This document shows, piece by piece, positions 18,799 through 27,336 of a DNA stretch of 64,000 nucleotides; position 1 is the first letter of the stretch; every line of letters begins with the position of its first letter. The translations under genes were made by a program, and so were the position numbers. The DNA comes from Desulfobacterales bacterium HSG16 (GTDB lineage: Bacteria > Desulfobacterota > Desulfobacteria > Desulfobacterales > HSG16): positions 33,096-97,095 of the forward strand of contig JAUCGE010000003.1 in the NCBI GenBank assembly GCA_030377965.1, in the 5' to 3' direction. The notes below the pieces were generated by a model. That model did not search any database. It was not told where the DNA came from and worked only from the letters and a program-made list of their open reading frames with translations.

Positions 18799-19323
18799 TT
18801 AAGTCGATTTCACTTCAAATCTGCAAACTCTGTCTCCCGAACACCAGCAATCCACCTCTTGAACTGTAAAATTATGTCCGGTATGAGTAGAAAGGATTCC
18901 CTCAATAAAGCCTTCATCATACGTACAAATTTCTTCGGAGCAGACAGGAATGCCGGAACAATCCAGATCTTCTGCAATGACCATCGTAAAATTCATTTTT
19001 TCCAAATCTGCCGTTTCAATCTTCAAGACTCCGATTTTCAAGTCTTTCAATATCTTCTGAACCTCAGCGACGAATTCGTTGAAATTTTCTTTTTTCGGAA
19101 TAAGGTGTTTGTAAAGCTCTTCCCCAGCTTTTTTCCCTGCTTCATAGAACATTCTATCCGCTTTTTCAACACCGATCTCTTTGATAAGAACATCCCTCAA
19201 GGTAAACTGCATCAGCCGATACACTGCAACTTCGGTAGTCGTTCCGAGGTTCGGACGGCCTAATTTGATATCGCCTATCATATTCCAGTCAAATTGAGAT
19301 TCTTCTCTTTCTTCTTTAAACAT
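18799..19323 (-). CDS. V4R (4-vinyl reductase) domain sensor protein
   Basis: A 174-aa protein covering one V4R domain. The conserved end is complete: CSGIPVCSEEICTYDEGFIEGIL, then TVQEVDCWCSGDRVCRFEV, with the Cys cluster typical of the metal-binding form. V4R domains occur as small-molecule sensors in signalling proteins and in bacteriochlorophyll and aromatic-degradation regulators. The gene abuts the SpoIIE phosphatase gene (one base between stop and start), strongly suggesting a sensor-phosphatase pair. It begins 128 bases after the chemoreceptor gene upstream. Confidence 0.85.
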   Translation of the reverse strand: MFKEEREESQFDWNMIGDIKLGRPNLGTTTEVAVYRLMQFTLRDVLIKEIGVEKADRMFYEAGKKAGEELYKHLIPKKENFNEFVAEVQKILKDLKIGVLKIETADLEKMNFTMVIAEDLDCSGIPVCSEEICTYDEGFIEGILSTHTGHNFTVQEVDCWCSGDRVCRFEVKST

Positions 19324-19451
19324 ATTTGTTTCTCCGAATAAAAGTATAGCAAGGTACTATCGCTTACCAGATAGAAGTTTATTATGCTGTATCAGAAAAA
19401 CACATGGAACACAAGCTGCATGTAACCATCACATCTCTGCGATGCCTAAAA

Positions 19452-20573
19452 TTAAAAAAACTCTACATCTTCATCATTGACCTGCACGTTGTCCACTGCA
19501 GTTTCCTCGACAGCATAATCGATTCTTTTGGCTTGATTGTTTTCTATCCTGGATTGCTGTCCATCTCCATATTCGAGTAATTTGTTAGCATTTTCAAACC
19601 GGTGCTTGAATTCTGCCATAGATGAATTGATATTATCTATTTCCTGATTGATCACATCCTGAAACTGGAGAGATATCGTAGCGCCTTCAATGTCTTTTGA
19701 AATTATCTGATAATTTTTTGTTAATACATCAATGGCTTCCGATATATGACTTATTGATTGCTTAAAATGACCGAATGCTGCTTTCAGCTCTTTTTCGGTA
19801 TTGTCAATCTCAGAAGCTCCCACATTACCCTGCTCATCCAGGCTGGCTTTTATTTCTCCCACAATCTGCATGGATTCGGTCACGGTGCTGTTTATGTTCA
19901 AAGCTGTTTGAACAGACCTGTCGGCAAGCGTCCGTACCTCATCTGCCACAACAGAAAAGCCAAGGCCGCTTTCCCCTGCCCTGGCTGCCTCAATAGCAGC
20001 GTTCAAAGCCAGAATTCTGGTTTGAAACGCTATTTTGTCAATCTCTGATACAAATTTGCTGACAGCTTCGATTTTGCTGAAAATTTTTGTGAGATTGTCC
20101 AAAAAAGTTTTGTTGGTTTCCCCGATTGTTCTAAAAAGGCTGCAGGCTTTGTCCACAGCAGATTCATTTTTCAGGATCATACGGGAAATATAGCTGGCTC
20201 CGAATGCCTCGTTTTCATTGCCATCGCTGCCTGCCATGAAATAATCCACCACAGCATCAGCTTCTTCTGAACCCTCTTTACTCCTTCTTATAATTGACTG
20301 TAAAAGAGATATTATATTGATGGTTTCTTTTTCGGTTGTTTCCTTAACCTGGGCAAGCCTCTGTACGATCTCATTCATGCTGGCATGAGACCCGCTCATC
20401 AACTTCCGCATTTTTCTTTTATAAAAGACAAGGGCAGTTCCGACGCTGAAAATGACAATCAGCAGTCCGATAAGGGCATATGTATAATCAAGGACTGTGA
20501 AAAAAAAAACTGATATTGGAACAACGATTATGATCAGCGGAACTGATAATTCACTATTGGTTTTTACTTTCAT
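19452..20573 (-). CDS. Membrane chemoreceptor (MCP) with CheZ-like motif
   Basis: A 373-aa receptor with two N-terminal membrane helices (about 9-27 and 33-50) and almost no periplasmic loop, so it would sense within the membrane or cytoplasm. The signalling hairpin tip is canonical in the region [20 protein letters not shown] (normally [18 protein letters not shown], so one tip Asn is Arg here). Downstream lies LQFQDVINQ with D306 and Q310 spaced as in the CheZ active site (DFQDLTGQ). The protein ends in an acidic tail DVEFF, matched by EVIFF in the helical protein at 24954-25919. It follows cheA by 48 bases. Confidence 0.88.
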   Translation of the reverse strand: MKVKTNSELSVPLIIIVVPISVFFFTVLDYTYALIGLLIVIFSVGTALVFYKRKMRKLMSGSHASMNEIVQRLAQVKETTEKETINIISLLQSIIRRSKEGSEEADAVVDYFMAGSDGNENEAFGASYISRMILKNESAVDKACSLFRTIGETNKTFLDNLTKIFSKIEAVSKFVSEIDKIAFQTRILALNAAIEAARAGESGLGFSVVADEVRTLADRSVQTALNINSTVTESMQIVGEIKASLDEQGNVGASEIDNTEKELKAAFGHFKQSISHISEAIDVLTKNYQIISKDIEGATISLQFQDVINQEIDNINSSMAEFKHRFENANKLLEYGDGQQSRIENNQAKRIDYAVEETAVDNVQVNDEDVEFF

Positions 20574-20621
20574 GATGCTGCTTCTTTCGTTATGTTGCTC
20601 GAAAAATAATTGAAAAATCTT

Positions 20622-23348
20622 TCAAAATAAGTTGTCCGGGTTTATCACAAGAAAAACTTTTCCATCCCCCATGATGGTAACTCCGCTTATGATATCTATC
20701 TTTGCCAGGGCCATAGGTGGCGGTTTAATGGCGACTTCCATATTTTTTCCAAGGCGATCAATTATCAGACCGAACTTTCCGTGAATAGTTTTTACAATTA
20801 CTATAGAACAATTCTCGGTGGATTTACGTTCCAGTTCTTGAAAATCATTGAGACCTGAAATTCGATTCGCCAGAAGGGCTTCAAGGCTTTTAGCGGGCAG
20901 AACCTCACCACGGTGATGAAAAATCCTCTGTTTCCCTGCTTTTTTTAATTTTTCCCAGGGAAGTTTCAAGATTTCCACAATGTTTTCAAGAGGAAAAGCG
21001 TATAGGGTCTTGCCTGCTTCCACAAAAAGAACTGTGTCTATTCCAAAGGTTATGGGAATGGAAAGAGTCGCTTCCATTCCCTGTCCTTCATTGGAAACCA
21101 GCCTGACCGAACCACCCAGGGAACGTACCGTGGTTTTTACGACATCAAGTCCTACTCCCCTTCCAGAGATATCTGAAACTTCGGAGCTGGTTGATAATCC
21201 GGGGGTAAATACCAGATCATGGAAAGAAGAATCTTCCAAAGCCTCTGTCTCTATGCCTAAGCTTTGAGCTTTTTCATATAGTTTCTGCCTGTCAATCCCT
21301 CTGCCATCATCTATAACGCTGATGCACAGGTTGGTTCCTTCGTGGGATGCCCTGATAATGACGCTTCCTTTTTCAGGTTTGTTAGCCATTCTTCTTTGCT
21401 CAGGCAGTTCTATTCCATGGTCGCAAGCATTTCTGACCATGTGTACCAGTGGATCGGAAAGCATATCTGCCACTTTCTTGTCGATCTCTATCTCTTCGCC
21501 GTCCATAAAAAGCTGAATCGATTTTTTCTGTTTTCTGCTGATATCCCGGACAACCCTGTTGAATCTACGGAATATTCTTCTTACGGGAATCATTCTCAAA
21601 GACATGACCCCATGATGGATATCACTTGTCAGACTGGAAAAAAGATGAAGGTTGTCTTTTAGAGCTTTTATTGTTTTCCGGGCAGGTCCTTCAATGTCCG
21701 CCACCTGGCTTAAAAGATGCTCATAGGTATTTCGCGCGATAAGAAGCTCGCCAATCATATTAGTAAAATGATCCACCTTCCGCTCATCGACTCTCATGGT
21801 CCGAGCTTCTGTTGAAGTATCCTTTTGCAGGGTTTTATCCTGCCTGATCACAATGTTTGAAACAGGCTCCGGTTCTTTTCCCGGTTCCAGGCTGTTTAGA
21901 AAAGCGATGATTCTTTCAAGAGCCTCGGACAATCCCCCATCATTCTTCATCAAGGCATCAATCGCTTTTTCAGCCTGAGAACCAAGAGATGCAAGTCCGA
22001 CAAATCCTGAAGCCCTGGTAATCCCCTTCAAAGCCCGCTTAATGATTTTCGCTTCCCCCCTGTCCAGGGGCATGGTGCTTGAATGTTTTTCCAGAATTTC
22101 TTTGTATTGAAGTGCCTGCTCGTTAAAAACTTCTCTCAAATCTGCTGAGATGTCCTGTAATATGTCCTGTTTACGACCGAGTTCTTCTTTTACGGAAGAA
22201 TAATATTTAAGGGTCTCAAAAACAGGCGGAAAATCGGGTATCTGTATACCCTGCTCCAGCTTTATTACACATTGACGCAGGAAATCAACGGATTGCAAGA
22301 TTGCATCGACCAGAGCGAATGTACGCTGAATAGCCCCGGAACGAAGACGCTCAAGCAGGGTTTCCAGAGCGTGGGCAAATAGAGTTATGTTCTCAAGGCC
22401 CACCATATCCGCATCGCCTTTGAGATTATGCACTGCTCTGAAGATTTCATTGAGAGCCTCACGAGACCCGCTCGTTTCATAATCGATAACCGTCTTTTCC
22501 ATGGATTCGAGCAGTTCGACCGCGCCGTCTATAAACTCGTTCAAGGGTTCGGAATTCAGTTTGTCCAGTTTTACATAGACAGGCTCGACAACGATCAGAG
22601 AAGGGTCAAAGGTCAGATCCATGATTTCTTCAGCAGATAATGCAGTTGCTACGTATAAAAACGGGTAGAGATAAAGCCGCAATGGGTTGAATTCATCTAT
22701 GGGTACAACCTCAGAATCGGTTATATCGGCATAGTAAAAAGTGCAGGACTGTTTCAAATTATTTAGAAAAATCATGGGATCATAGCCGTTTTCAAAAAGA
22801 TCCGACGAATATTTCACCTTGACTCTGAACACATAAAGTCCTAGACCTGCAGCTTCTTTGAACCCTTCTTCCACTTCAGGATGGAGGGGAATGTATATGG
22901 CTTTCGATCCCCCGTGCATGAGATGCGTATCAGGCGTGTCAACCTGAGTTTCCGATTTTTTTGTTTTTGAAAAAGATTCGAGCCTTTTTATCAGGTCCCG
23001 GTCAATATCTGCTTTTCCGCCTGATTCATAGTCTTCGATCATTTTGTTTATATGATCGGTTCCGGCAAGAATCACATCCACGAGATCAGGTTCGAGGGGA
23101 ATCTTCCTGTCACGCAAAGCACTTAGAACACTTTCGAGATAATGGGTAAAATCTGAAATATCTTCAAGCTCAAAAGAGCCTGCACTGCCCTTTATGGTAT
23201 GAATCCCCCTGAAAACGGAATTTATCAATTCCTGATTATCGGGATCGGCCTCAACCTGAAGAATTTCATTATTAGCCTTCTCAAGGATGTCCTTTGCTTC
23301 CTGATAGAATTGTCTTCGATATTGTTCGGTAAATTTATCCACAGGCAA
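20622..23348 (-). CDS. cheA: CheA hybrid histidine kinase with multiple HPt domains
   Basis: A 908-aa kinase. HPt 1 (His50 in IHTIKGSAG) and HPt 2 (His307 in VHNLKGDAD) look active. A third HPt-like helix bundle near residues 432-490 has Arg438 where His is expected (KRALKG), so it is probably structural. Residues about 165-260 form a P2-like domain with GLYVFRVKVKYSSDLF. The dimerisation helices (from about 516), the HATPase (N box HMVRNACDHG, G1 DDGRG, G2 GRGVGL) and the C-terminal CheW-like P5 domain are intact. It starts two bases after a CheY gene and has two further CheY and a STAS gene just upstream, its likely partners. Confidence 0.95.
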   Translation of the reverse strand: MPVDKFTEQYRRQFYQEAKDILEKANNEILQVEADPDNQELINSVFRGIHTIKGSAGSFELEDISDFTHYLESVLSALRDRKIPLEPDLVDVILAGTDHINKMIEDYESGGKADIDRDLIKRLESFSKTKKSETQVDTPDTHLMHGGSKAIYIPLHPEVEEGFKEAAGLGLYVFRVKVKYSSDLFENGYDPMIFLNNLKQSCTFYYADITDSEVVPIDEFNPLRLYLYPFLYVATALSAEEIMDLTFDPSLIVVEPVYVKLDKLNSEPLNEFIDGAVELLESMEKTVIDYETSGSREALNEIFRAVHNLKGDADMVGLENITLFAHALETLLERLRSGAIQRTFALVDAILQSVDFLRQCVIKLEQGIQIPDFPPVFETLKYYSSVKEELGRKQDILQDISADLREVFNEQALQYKEILEKHSSTMPLDRGEAKIIKRALKGITRASGFVGLASLGSQAEKAIDALMKNDGGLSEALERIIAFLNSLEPGKEPEPVSNIVIRQDKTLQKDTSTEARTMRVDERKVDHFTNMIGELLIARNTYEHLLSQVADIEGPARKTIKALKDNLHLFSSLTSDIHHGVMSLRMIPVRRIFRRFNRVVRDISRKQKKSIQLFMDGEEIEIDKKVADMLSDPLVHMVRNACDHGIELPEQRRMANKPEKGSVIIRASHEGTNLCISVIDDGRGIDRQKLYEKAQSLGIETEALEDSSFHDLVFTPGLSTSSEVSDISGRGVGLDVVKTTVRSLGGSVRLVSNEGQGMEATLSIPITFGIDTVLFVEAGKTLYAFPLENIVEILKLPWEKLKKAGKQRIFHHRGEVLPAKSLEALLANRISGLNDFQELERKSTENCSIVIVKTIHGKFGLIIDRLGKNMEVAIKPPPMALAKIDIISGVTIMGDGKVFLVINPDNLF

Positions 23349-23350
23349 CT

Positions 23351-23716
23351 TTATCCGATTATTTTTTGAACGACATTTAAAATAGTTTTAGGCTTGAAAG
23401 GTTTGTTGATCCATGCCTTTGCGCCTGATGCCTGACCCTGCCGCTTGAGTTCTGGCTCATTTTCCTTGGTCAGTATGACAACCGGAATGAACTTATATTT
23501 GGAATTTGTTTTCAGGGTCTTTATCAGCTCTATTCCGCCCATATTGGGCATGTTTATATCAGTGATCACCATATTAACTTTTTGTTCAGAAATTTTATCA
23601 AGAGCATTTTTCCCATCACAAGCCTCTATGACCTTATATCCTGAATTTTCCAGGGTCATTGATGCCAGGCCTCGAATTGACACAGCATCATCAACGATCA
23701 TTACAGTTTTTGACAT
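23351..23716 (-). CDS. cheY: CheY-like response regulator 1
   Basis: A 121-aa single receiver domain. Acidic pair DD in MIVDDAVS, phospho-acceptor Asp in VITDINMPNMGG, Thr in ILTKE and Lys in NKPFKP are present. GGAG lies six bases before the ATG at 23716; the ATG two codons earlier touches it directly. It is a clear paralogue of the next gene at 23811 (shared KHKFIPxVxLTKE-like and KPFKPxTIxNVVQKIIG segments), pointing to tandem duplication. Co-transcribed with cheA, which begins two bases after its stop, so direct phosphorylation by that kinase is expected. Confidence 0.93.
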   Translation of the reverse strand: MSKTVMIVDDAVSIRGLASMTLENSGYKVIEACDGKNALDKISEQKVNMVITDINMPNMGGIELIKTLKTNSKYKFIPVVILTKENEPELKRQGQASGAKAWINKPFKPKTILNVVQKIIG

Positions 23717-23810
23717 TTTCATCTCCGTTTTTTCAATTATTGATACTTACATATCGGTCATACACAAAACAGGCGCAGGAGTGGGGAGTAATAATTTCAG
23801 CACTCTTGTA

Positions 23811-24179
23811 TCAACCGATTATTTTTTGCACAACATTTACGATTGTCTCAGGTTTAAAAGGTTTTACAACCCATGCTTTCGCGCCTGCGGCCTGCCCTTC
23901 CCGTTTCATGGCAGGATCGCTTTCCTTTGTAAGCACAACTATGGGAATGAATTTGTGTTTAGGACTCGCTTTCAAAGCTTTTATAAATTCCATGCCTCCC
24001 ATATTGGGCATGTACAGATCGACAAATATTAAATGCAGCGATTTCAGCGTTGATACTTTGTTCAGGGCATCTTTGCCGTCACAGGCTTCTGCAACTTTAT
24101 ACCCAGAACCTTCCAGAGTCATTTTCAGCAATCCTCTGACTGACAGTGCATCATCCACGATCAGAATTGTTTTTTGCAT
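23811..24179 (-). CDS. cheY: CheY-like response regulator 2
   Basis: A 122-aa receiver domain with LIVDDALS, the Asp in FVDLYMPNMGG, LTKES and VKPFKP. The C-terminal helix ETIVNVVQKIIG is nearly the same as in the paralogue at 23351, and the two are separated by about 95 bases. Two such close copies downstream of one kinase are often an output regulator plus a phosphate sink; which is which cannot be read from the sequence. Confidence 0.93.
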   Translation of the reverse strand: MQKTILIVDDALSVRGLLKMTLEGSGYKVAEACDGKDALNKVSTLKSLHLIFVDLYMPNMGGMEFIKALKASPKHKFIPIVVLTKESDPAMKREGQAAGAKAWVVKPFKPETIVNVVQKIIG

Positions 24180-24246
24180 AGTTGTTACCTTTGTTGGAAA
24201 CTTGAAAAAAGATGCTTGTGACCTGTCTTTTGCAAATAATAATTTT

Positions 24247-24555
24247 TCAGGTTTTCAGTTTCAATTTTCGAGTTTCAAATTTAACTCCGTATAATTCGCA
24301 AAGCTTCTGGGCCTGGGGGGAAATTTCGGAAACGTGAAAAGAAATTTTTTCCCTGTCCGCGAAAGCTCTCAAAGATAAAAGCATCTGCAGATAAGCAGTG
24401 TCCATATCTTCCACTCCCCGTGCCAGAATATCGATTTGTTCAAGATCATTCGAAACAAGAGAACTGATTTTTTCAGTATCTGCTTCTGCACATACTATAG
24501 TACACTCAGAAGATAGCTCAATGCTCAATATTTTTTCTTTTGTATCAGCTTTCAT
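24247..24555 (-). CDS. STAS domain protein
   Basis: A 102-aa STAS protein (anti-sigma antagonist or MlaB-like). The loop that carries the phosphorylated residue in SpoIIAA/RsbV reads ARGVEDMDTAYLQML with Thr53 in the acceptor position (usual DSxGL). Its start lies within the last codons of the upstream CheY gene (11-base overlap), indicating translational coupling of a receiver and a STAS protein. STAS proteins in chemosensory operons are known, but the partner is generally unclear; here the RsbT-type kinases and SpoIIE phosphatases nearby are candidates. Confidence 0.85.
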   Translation of the reverse strand: MKADTKEKILSIELSSECTIVCAEADTEKISSLVSNDLEQIDILARGVEDMDTAYLQMLLSLRAFADREKISFHVSEISPQAQKLCELYGVKFETRKLKLKT

Positions 24556-24916
24556 CCTGACCTCCGGTGAGAAGCTTGATATGCAGTATAAGTTTATCCG
24601 GTTTGACAGGCTTTACAAGATATAGATTAGCACCTGCCTTGTATCCTTTTTCTTTGTGTATGTCATCTTCCTGTGTGGTCAGAATTATTACAGGCGCATT
24701 TTCGTCCAGTTCTCTATACCGCTCGATAAACGTAAGCCCGTCCATGTTGGGCATGTTGATGTCACATAGGATAAGGCTGTAAGATGTGATCAGAGCCTTT
24801 TCCAGGGCTTCCACACCGTCCGATGCCCCGTCAGCCATAAACCCTGACATCTTTAAAATATTCGTATGAAAGCTCCTTACAACAGGAGAATCGTCAACCA
24901 CCAGAATTTTTTTCAT
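24545..24916 (-). CDS. CheY-like response regulator 3
   Basis: A 123-aa receiver domain, more distant from the two copies downstream. It has VVDDSPVVRSF, acceptor Asp in LCDINMPNMDG, LTTQED and VKPVKPDKL. It overlaps the STAS gene by 11 bases and follows the helical membrane protein gene. Its pairing with the STAS gene suggests that its output may be partner switching rather than the flagellar motor; this is inference. Confidence 0.92.
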   Translation of the reverse strand: MKKILVVDDSPVVRSFHTNILKMSGFMADGASDGVEALEKALITSYSLILCDINMPNMDGLTFIERYRELDENAPVIILTTQEDDIHKEKGYKAGANLYLVKPVKPDKLILHIKLLTGGQDES

Positions 24917-24953
24917 TTTTCAATCAGCTCCTTTTGAAACTTCAAAATACAGA

Positions 24954-25919
24954 CTAAAAAAAGATAACTTCTTCATCATCATCTTGCTCTGAATCAGCTG
25001 CTGTCAATGCTGCCTGTTTTTCTTCCTCTCCAATTTCAACCAGATCATCTTTTACGACACCTGCAATGTCCAGGCCATTCAGGTCATCCATGACCGATGA
25101 CAGAATGTTGATAGTATATTCGGATAATTCATTGCATATATCTTCGCATTGGAGATTTACGACTATTGCGTTTATTTCATCACCTACCGAAGAGGATTCT
25201 CCCAGAGTGCTGTCCATAAGGGAATTCAATTGAACAAAAGAATCGACCAGTGATAAAATGAGATCCTGTAAAAGCAGCATTGTGGACTGCATAAAACTGG
25301 ATTCAATATTGATCGCATCTTTCAAAGACGCAACAACAGAATTCCCGTCAGACTCTGCTGATTCACCCGGTTGTCCCGTCATCATCGCCATTATTTTGTC
25401 GAGCCTGGCCAGATCTTCCTGCTTTTGTGCAGTAATAAGTGATAACTGCTCCATTACATCTTTAATCAGTTGTTCATATCTTTTTCGGGTTTCTTCCGCT
25501 GAAGCCTTACCGGGTTTTTTCCCCATTATATTCTTGACCAGACTCAACGAAATTTTTATGCCCATAAGATCCAGGATTTCCCTGGTTTTGCCTGTGGTCT
25601 TATGCAATCGTTCAATCAGGTTCGAAAACTGCCGTATCGAATCTTCCGTTGCCCCCCCAATTTTGTCGCTCCCGGAAATATGCAGGTTCTTTATCCGCTC
25701 GACCTTAGCAGCTACATCCCGATATATTTTCAAAATTCTATCTTGATCTTCTGACAGGTCAACAGATTTGTCAGGAATTACATGAGAATCTTCCTGATGC
25801 CCGGATTTATGATCAGCGCCTGCCTGCATCCTTCTCCCTGCCACATAGAACAAGACCAGCCCCAGCAAGAAAAACAGGATATTAAATGTGGTCATTATTA
25901 TGGTCATTATATTCGTCAC
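24954..25919 (-). CDS. Membrane-anchored helical signalling protein (MCP/CheZ-like remnant)
   Basis: A 321-aa protein with one N-terminal membrane helix (about 6-27) and a long, mostly helical cytoplasmic part without any recognisable chemoreceptor hairpin tip. VVNLQCEDICNELSEY near residue 260 aligns with the LQFQDVINQEI segment of the chemoreceptor at 19452, but the CheZ-like Gln is Glu264 here. The acidic C-terminal tail ends in EVIFF, like DVEFF of that receptor. It probably docks the same partner. Exact function is unknown; it could be a degenerate receptor or a CheY-P binding protein. It lies between the stressosome genes and the cheY/STAS pair. Confidence 0.6.
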   Translation of the reverse strand: MTNIMTIIMTTFNILFFLLGLVLFYVAGRRMQAGADHKSGHQEDSHVIPDKSVDLSEDQDRILKIYRDVAAKVERIKNLHISGSDKIGGATEDSIRQFSNLIERLHKTTGKTREILDLMGIKISLSLVKNIMGKKPGKASAEETRKRYEQLIKDVMEQLSLITAQKQEDLARLDKIMAMMTGQPGESAESDGNSVVASLKDAINIESSFMQSTMLLLQDLILSLVDSFVQLNSLMDSTLGESSSVGDEINAIVVNLQCEDICNELSEYTINILSSVMDDLNGLDIAGVVKDDLVEIGEEEKQAALTAADSEQDDDEEVIFF

Positions 25920-25936
25920 TTCCTTCTATTCCTGCT

Positions 25937-26926
25937 TCACTTCACAACAAGAACAGTTGCATCGTCATAATTTTTGGCATATCCAGTAAAAATATAGTTA
26001 CTTATCTCCTGAGGTGACTTTCTCAGCAGACCTTGCTCAATCTCAAATTTATTAGATATCCCATCAGAAAACATCACAATGCATGAGTTTTTTGAATAAG
26101 GATATACATTTATACGTGCGTTTTCCATGATAAGACCCATAGTTCCGTTGGTACAGACTGGTTTGATGGGAGAAGGGGTTCCATAGACCCTGGTTTCCAC
26201 ATTACCGATGCTGACATGCTGAAAATTATTTGTTTTGAAATCAATCATACCTATTGACATGGCGGCCCCCCTTGATCCTTTCAAACCCTCATGACACCGT
26301 TTAATAATGGATAGAAGCGAGTCCTGAAAATTGTTTTCAAGAATGTTGAGAGCATGCTTGGCAACCTGATGAGCGTGAAAACCATGCCCAAGTGCATCAA
26401 TCACGCTGAAAATGACATAGGACGGAAGATGTTTGAAAAAATAGTCGTCACCTGACACTGTTTCTCCCAGCTTGGGTTTGGAAAGCACCGAACAGTGTTT
26501 TTTCGATTTGTAATCTGTTTTGATCCATTTTTTTGAACGGATAACAGTTCCTCTGCCCTTACCTGTCTTGAATTCAAGCTCATCCATGAGCCTTTTCACA
26601 CCAGAAAGACCAATTCCAAGGGTGTTTGTGCTTGATATACCGTCTTTTATCATAGCCTCGACATTGTCCATTCCAGCCCCCTGATCTCGTGCTGTTATCT
26701 CAATGCCTCTGACATACCCATCTTTCACAGACTGAAAAAGCATGCTTCCTCTGCCGCCCGCATGTTTGATAATATTGGTTCCCAGTTCTGAAATGACAAT
26801 CTCAATCTCAGCTACACCAATTTCACCAAAACCTGTGGCAAAAGCAATTTTTTTGCCAAGCAGCCTGGCTTTGATGACATCTGTTTCATTGTTAATAGCA
26901 ATTTTGCTCTTATTTGTCACAACCAT
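25937..26926 (-). CDS. RsbT-RsbX fusion: HATPase kinase domain plus PP2C phosphatase
   Basis: A 329-aa protein of two parts. Residues about 1-135 form an RsbT/RsbW-like GHKL ATPase (ISELGTNIIKHAG, DQGAGM, GIGLSGVKRLMDE), and residues about 145-329 form a small PP2C phosphatase of RsbX type (SGDDYFF, VIDALGHGFHA, FSDGISNKF, YDDATVLVV). RsbX-type enzymes reset stressosomes by dephosphorylating RsbR and RsbS. Fusing it to a switch-type ATPase puts opposing activities in one chain. Its ATG lies inside the end of rsbT (10-base overlap). The fusion is seen in some RsbRST modules annotated as ATP-binding SpoIIE phosphatases. Confidence 0.85.
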   Translation of the reverse strand: MVVTNKSKIAINNETDVIKARLLGKKIAFATGFGEIGVAEIEIVISELGTNIIKHAGGRGSMLFQSVKDGYVRGIEITARDQGAGMDNVEAMIKDGISSTNTLGIGLSGVKRLMDELEFKTGKGRGTVIRSKKWIKTDYKSKKHCSVLSKPKLGETVSGDDYFFKHLPSYVIFSVIDALGHGFHAHQVAKHALNILENNFQDSLLSIIKRCHEGLKGSRGAAMSIGMIDFKTNNFQHVSIGNVETRVYGTPSPIKPVCTNGTMGLIMENARINVYPYSKNSCIVMFSDGISNKFEIEQGLLRKSPQEISNYIFTGYAKNYDDATVLVVK

Positions 26927-27336
26927 TCGATTATGGATATACTTGTCCCTTTCCCTGGAACAGACTCGATTTTAAACTCATTGCAAAGTTTTTTTGCGCC
27001 TCCCAGCCCCAGGCCCAGGGAGTTTGCCGTGCTGAATCCCTCCTGCATGGCTTCGTCAATATTCTGTATCCCCGGGCCTTTGTCCTCAAATATACATTTC
27101 AATCCCCTGGTCTTTCTTTTTCCATCAACCTGAAACAAAGTCATTTTTCCCTGGCCTGCATGGGTAACCATATTTCTGGCAAGCTCCGATACAGCTGTGA
27201 CAATTCGTGTCTGAGCAAGTAAGGAAAAACACATTTCTCCCATTAAAAATTTGACTTTCTGCCGTGCAAGAATGATATCTTCGAAATTTGAGATCATTAT
27301 TTCAAAAGATTCGCTATTCTGTCTTGAATTTGGCAT
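26917..27336 (-). CDS. rsbT: RsbT switch protein kinase
   Basis: A 139-aa GHKL ATPase that phosphorylates RsbS and RsbR in the stressosome and, once released, activates a downstream target (RsbU in Bacillus). The family pattern is intact: VSELARNMVTHAGQG (N box), FEDKGPGI (G1), STANSLGLGLGGAKKLC (G2 with the typical GLGLxGxK) and GKGTSISI. The ATG at 27336 has GGGAGG at good spacing; it lies within the 3' end of rsbS (23-base overlap), as in other rsb operons. Two possible PP2C targets with helical N-termini are encoded in the same cluster. Confidence 0.92.
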   Translation of the reverse strand: MPNSRQNSESFEIMISNFEDIILARQKVKFLMGEMCFSLLAQTRIVTAVSELARNMVTHAGQGKMTLFQVDGKRKTRGLKCIFEDKGPGIQNIDEAMQEGFSTANSLGLGLGGAKKLCNEFKIESVPGKGTSISIIEWL

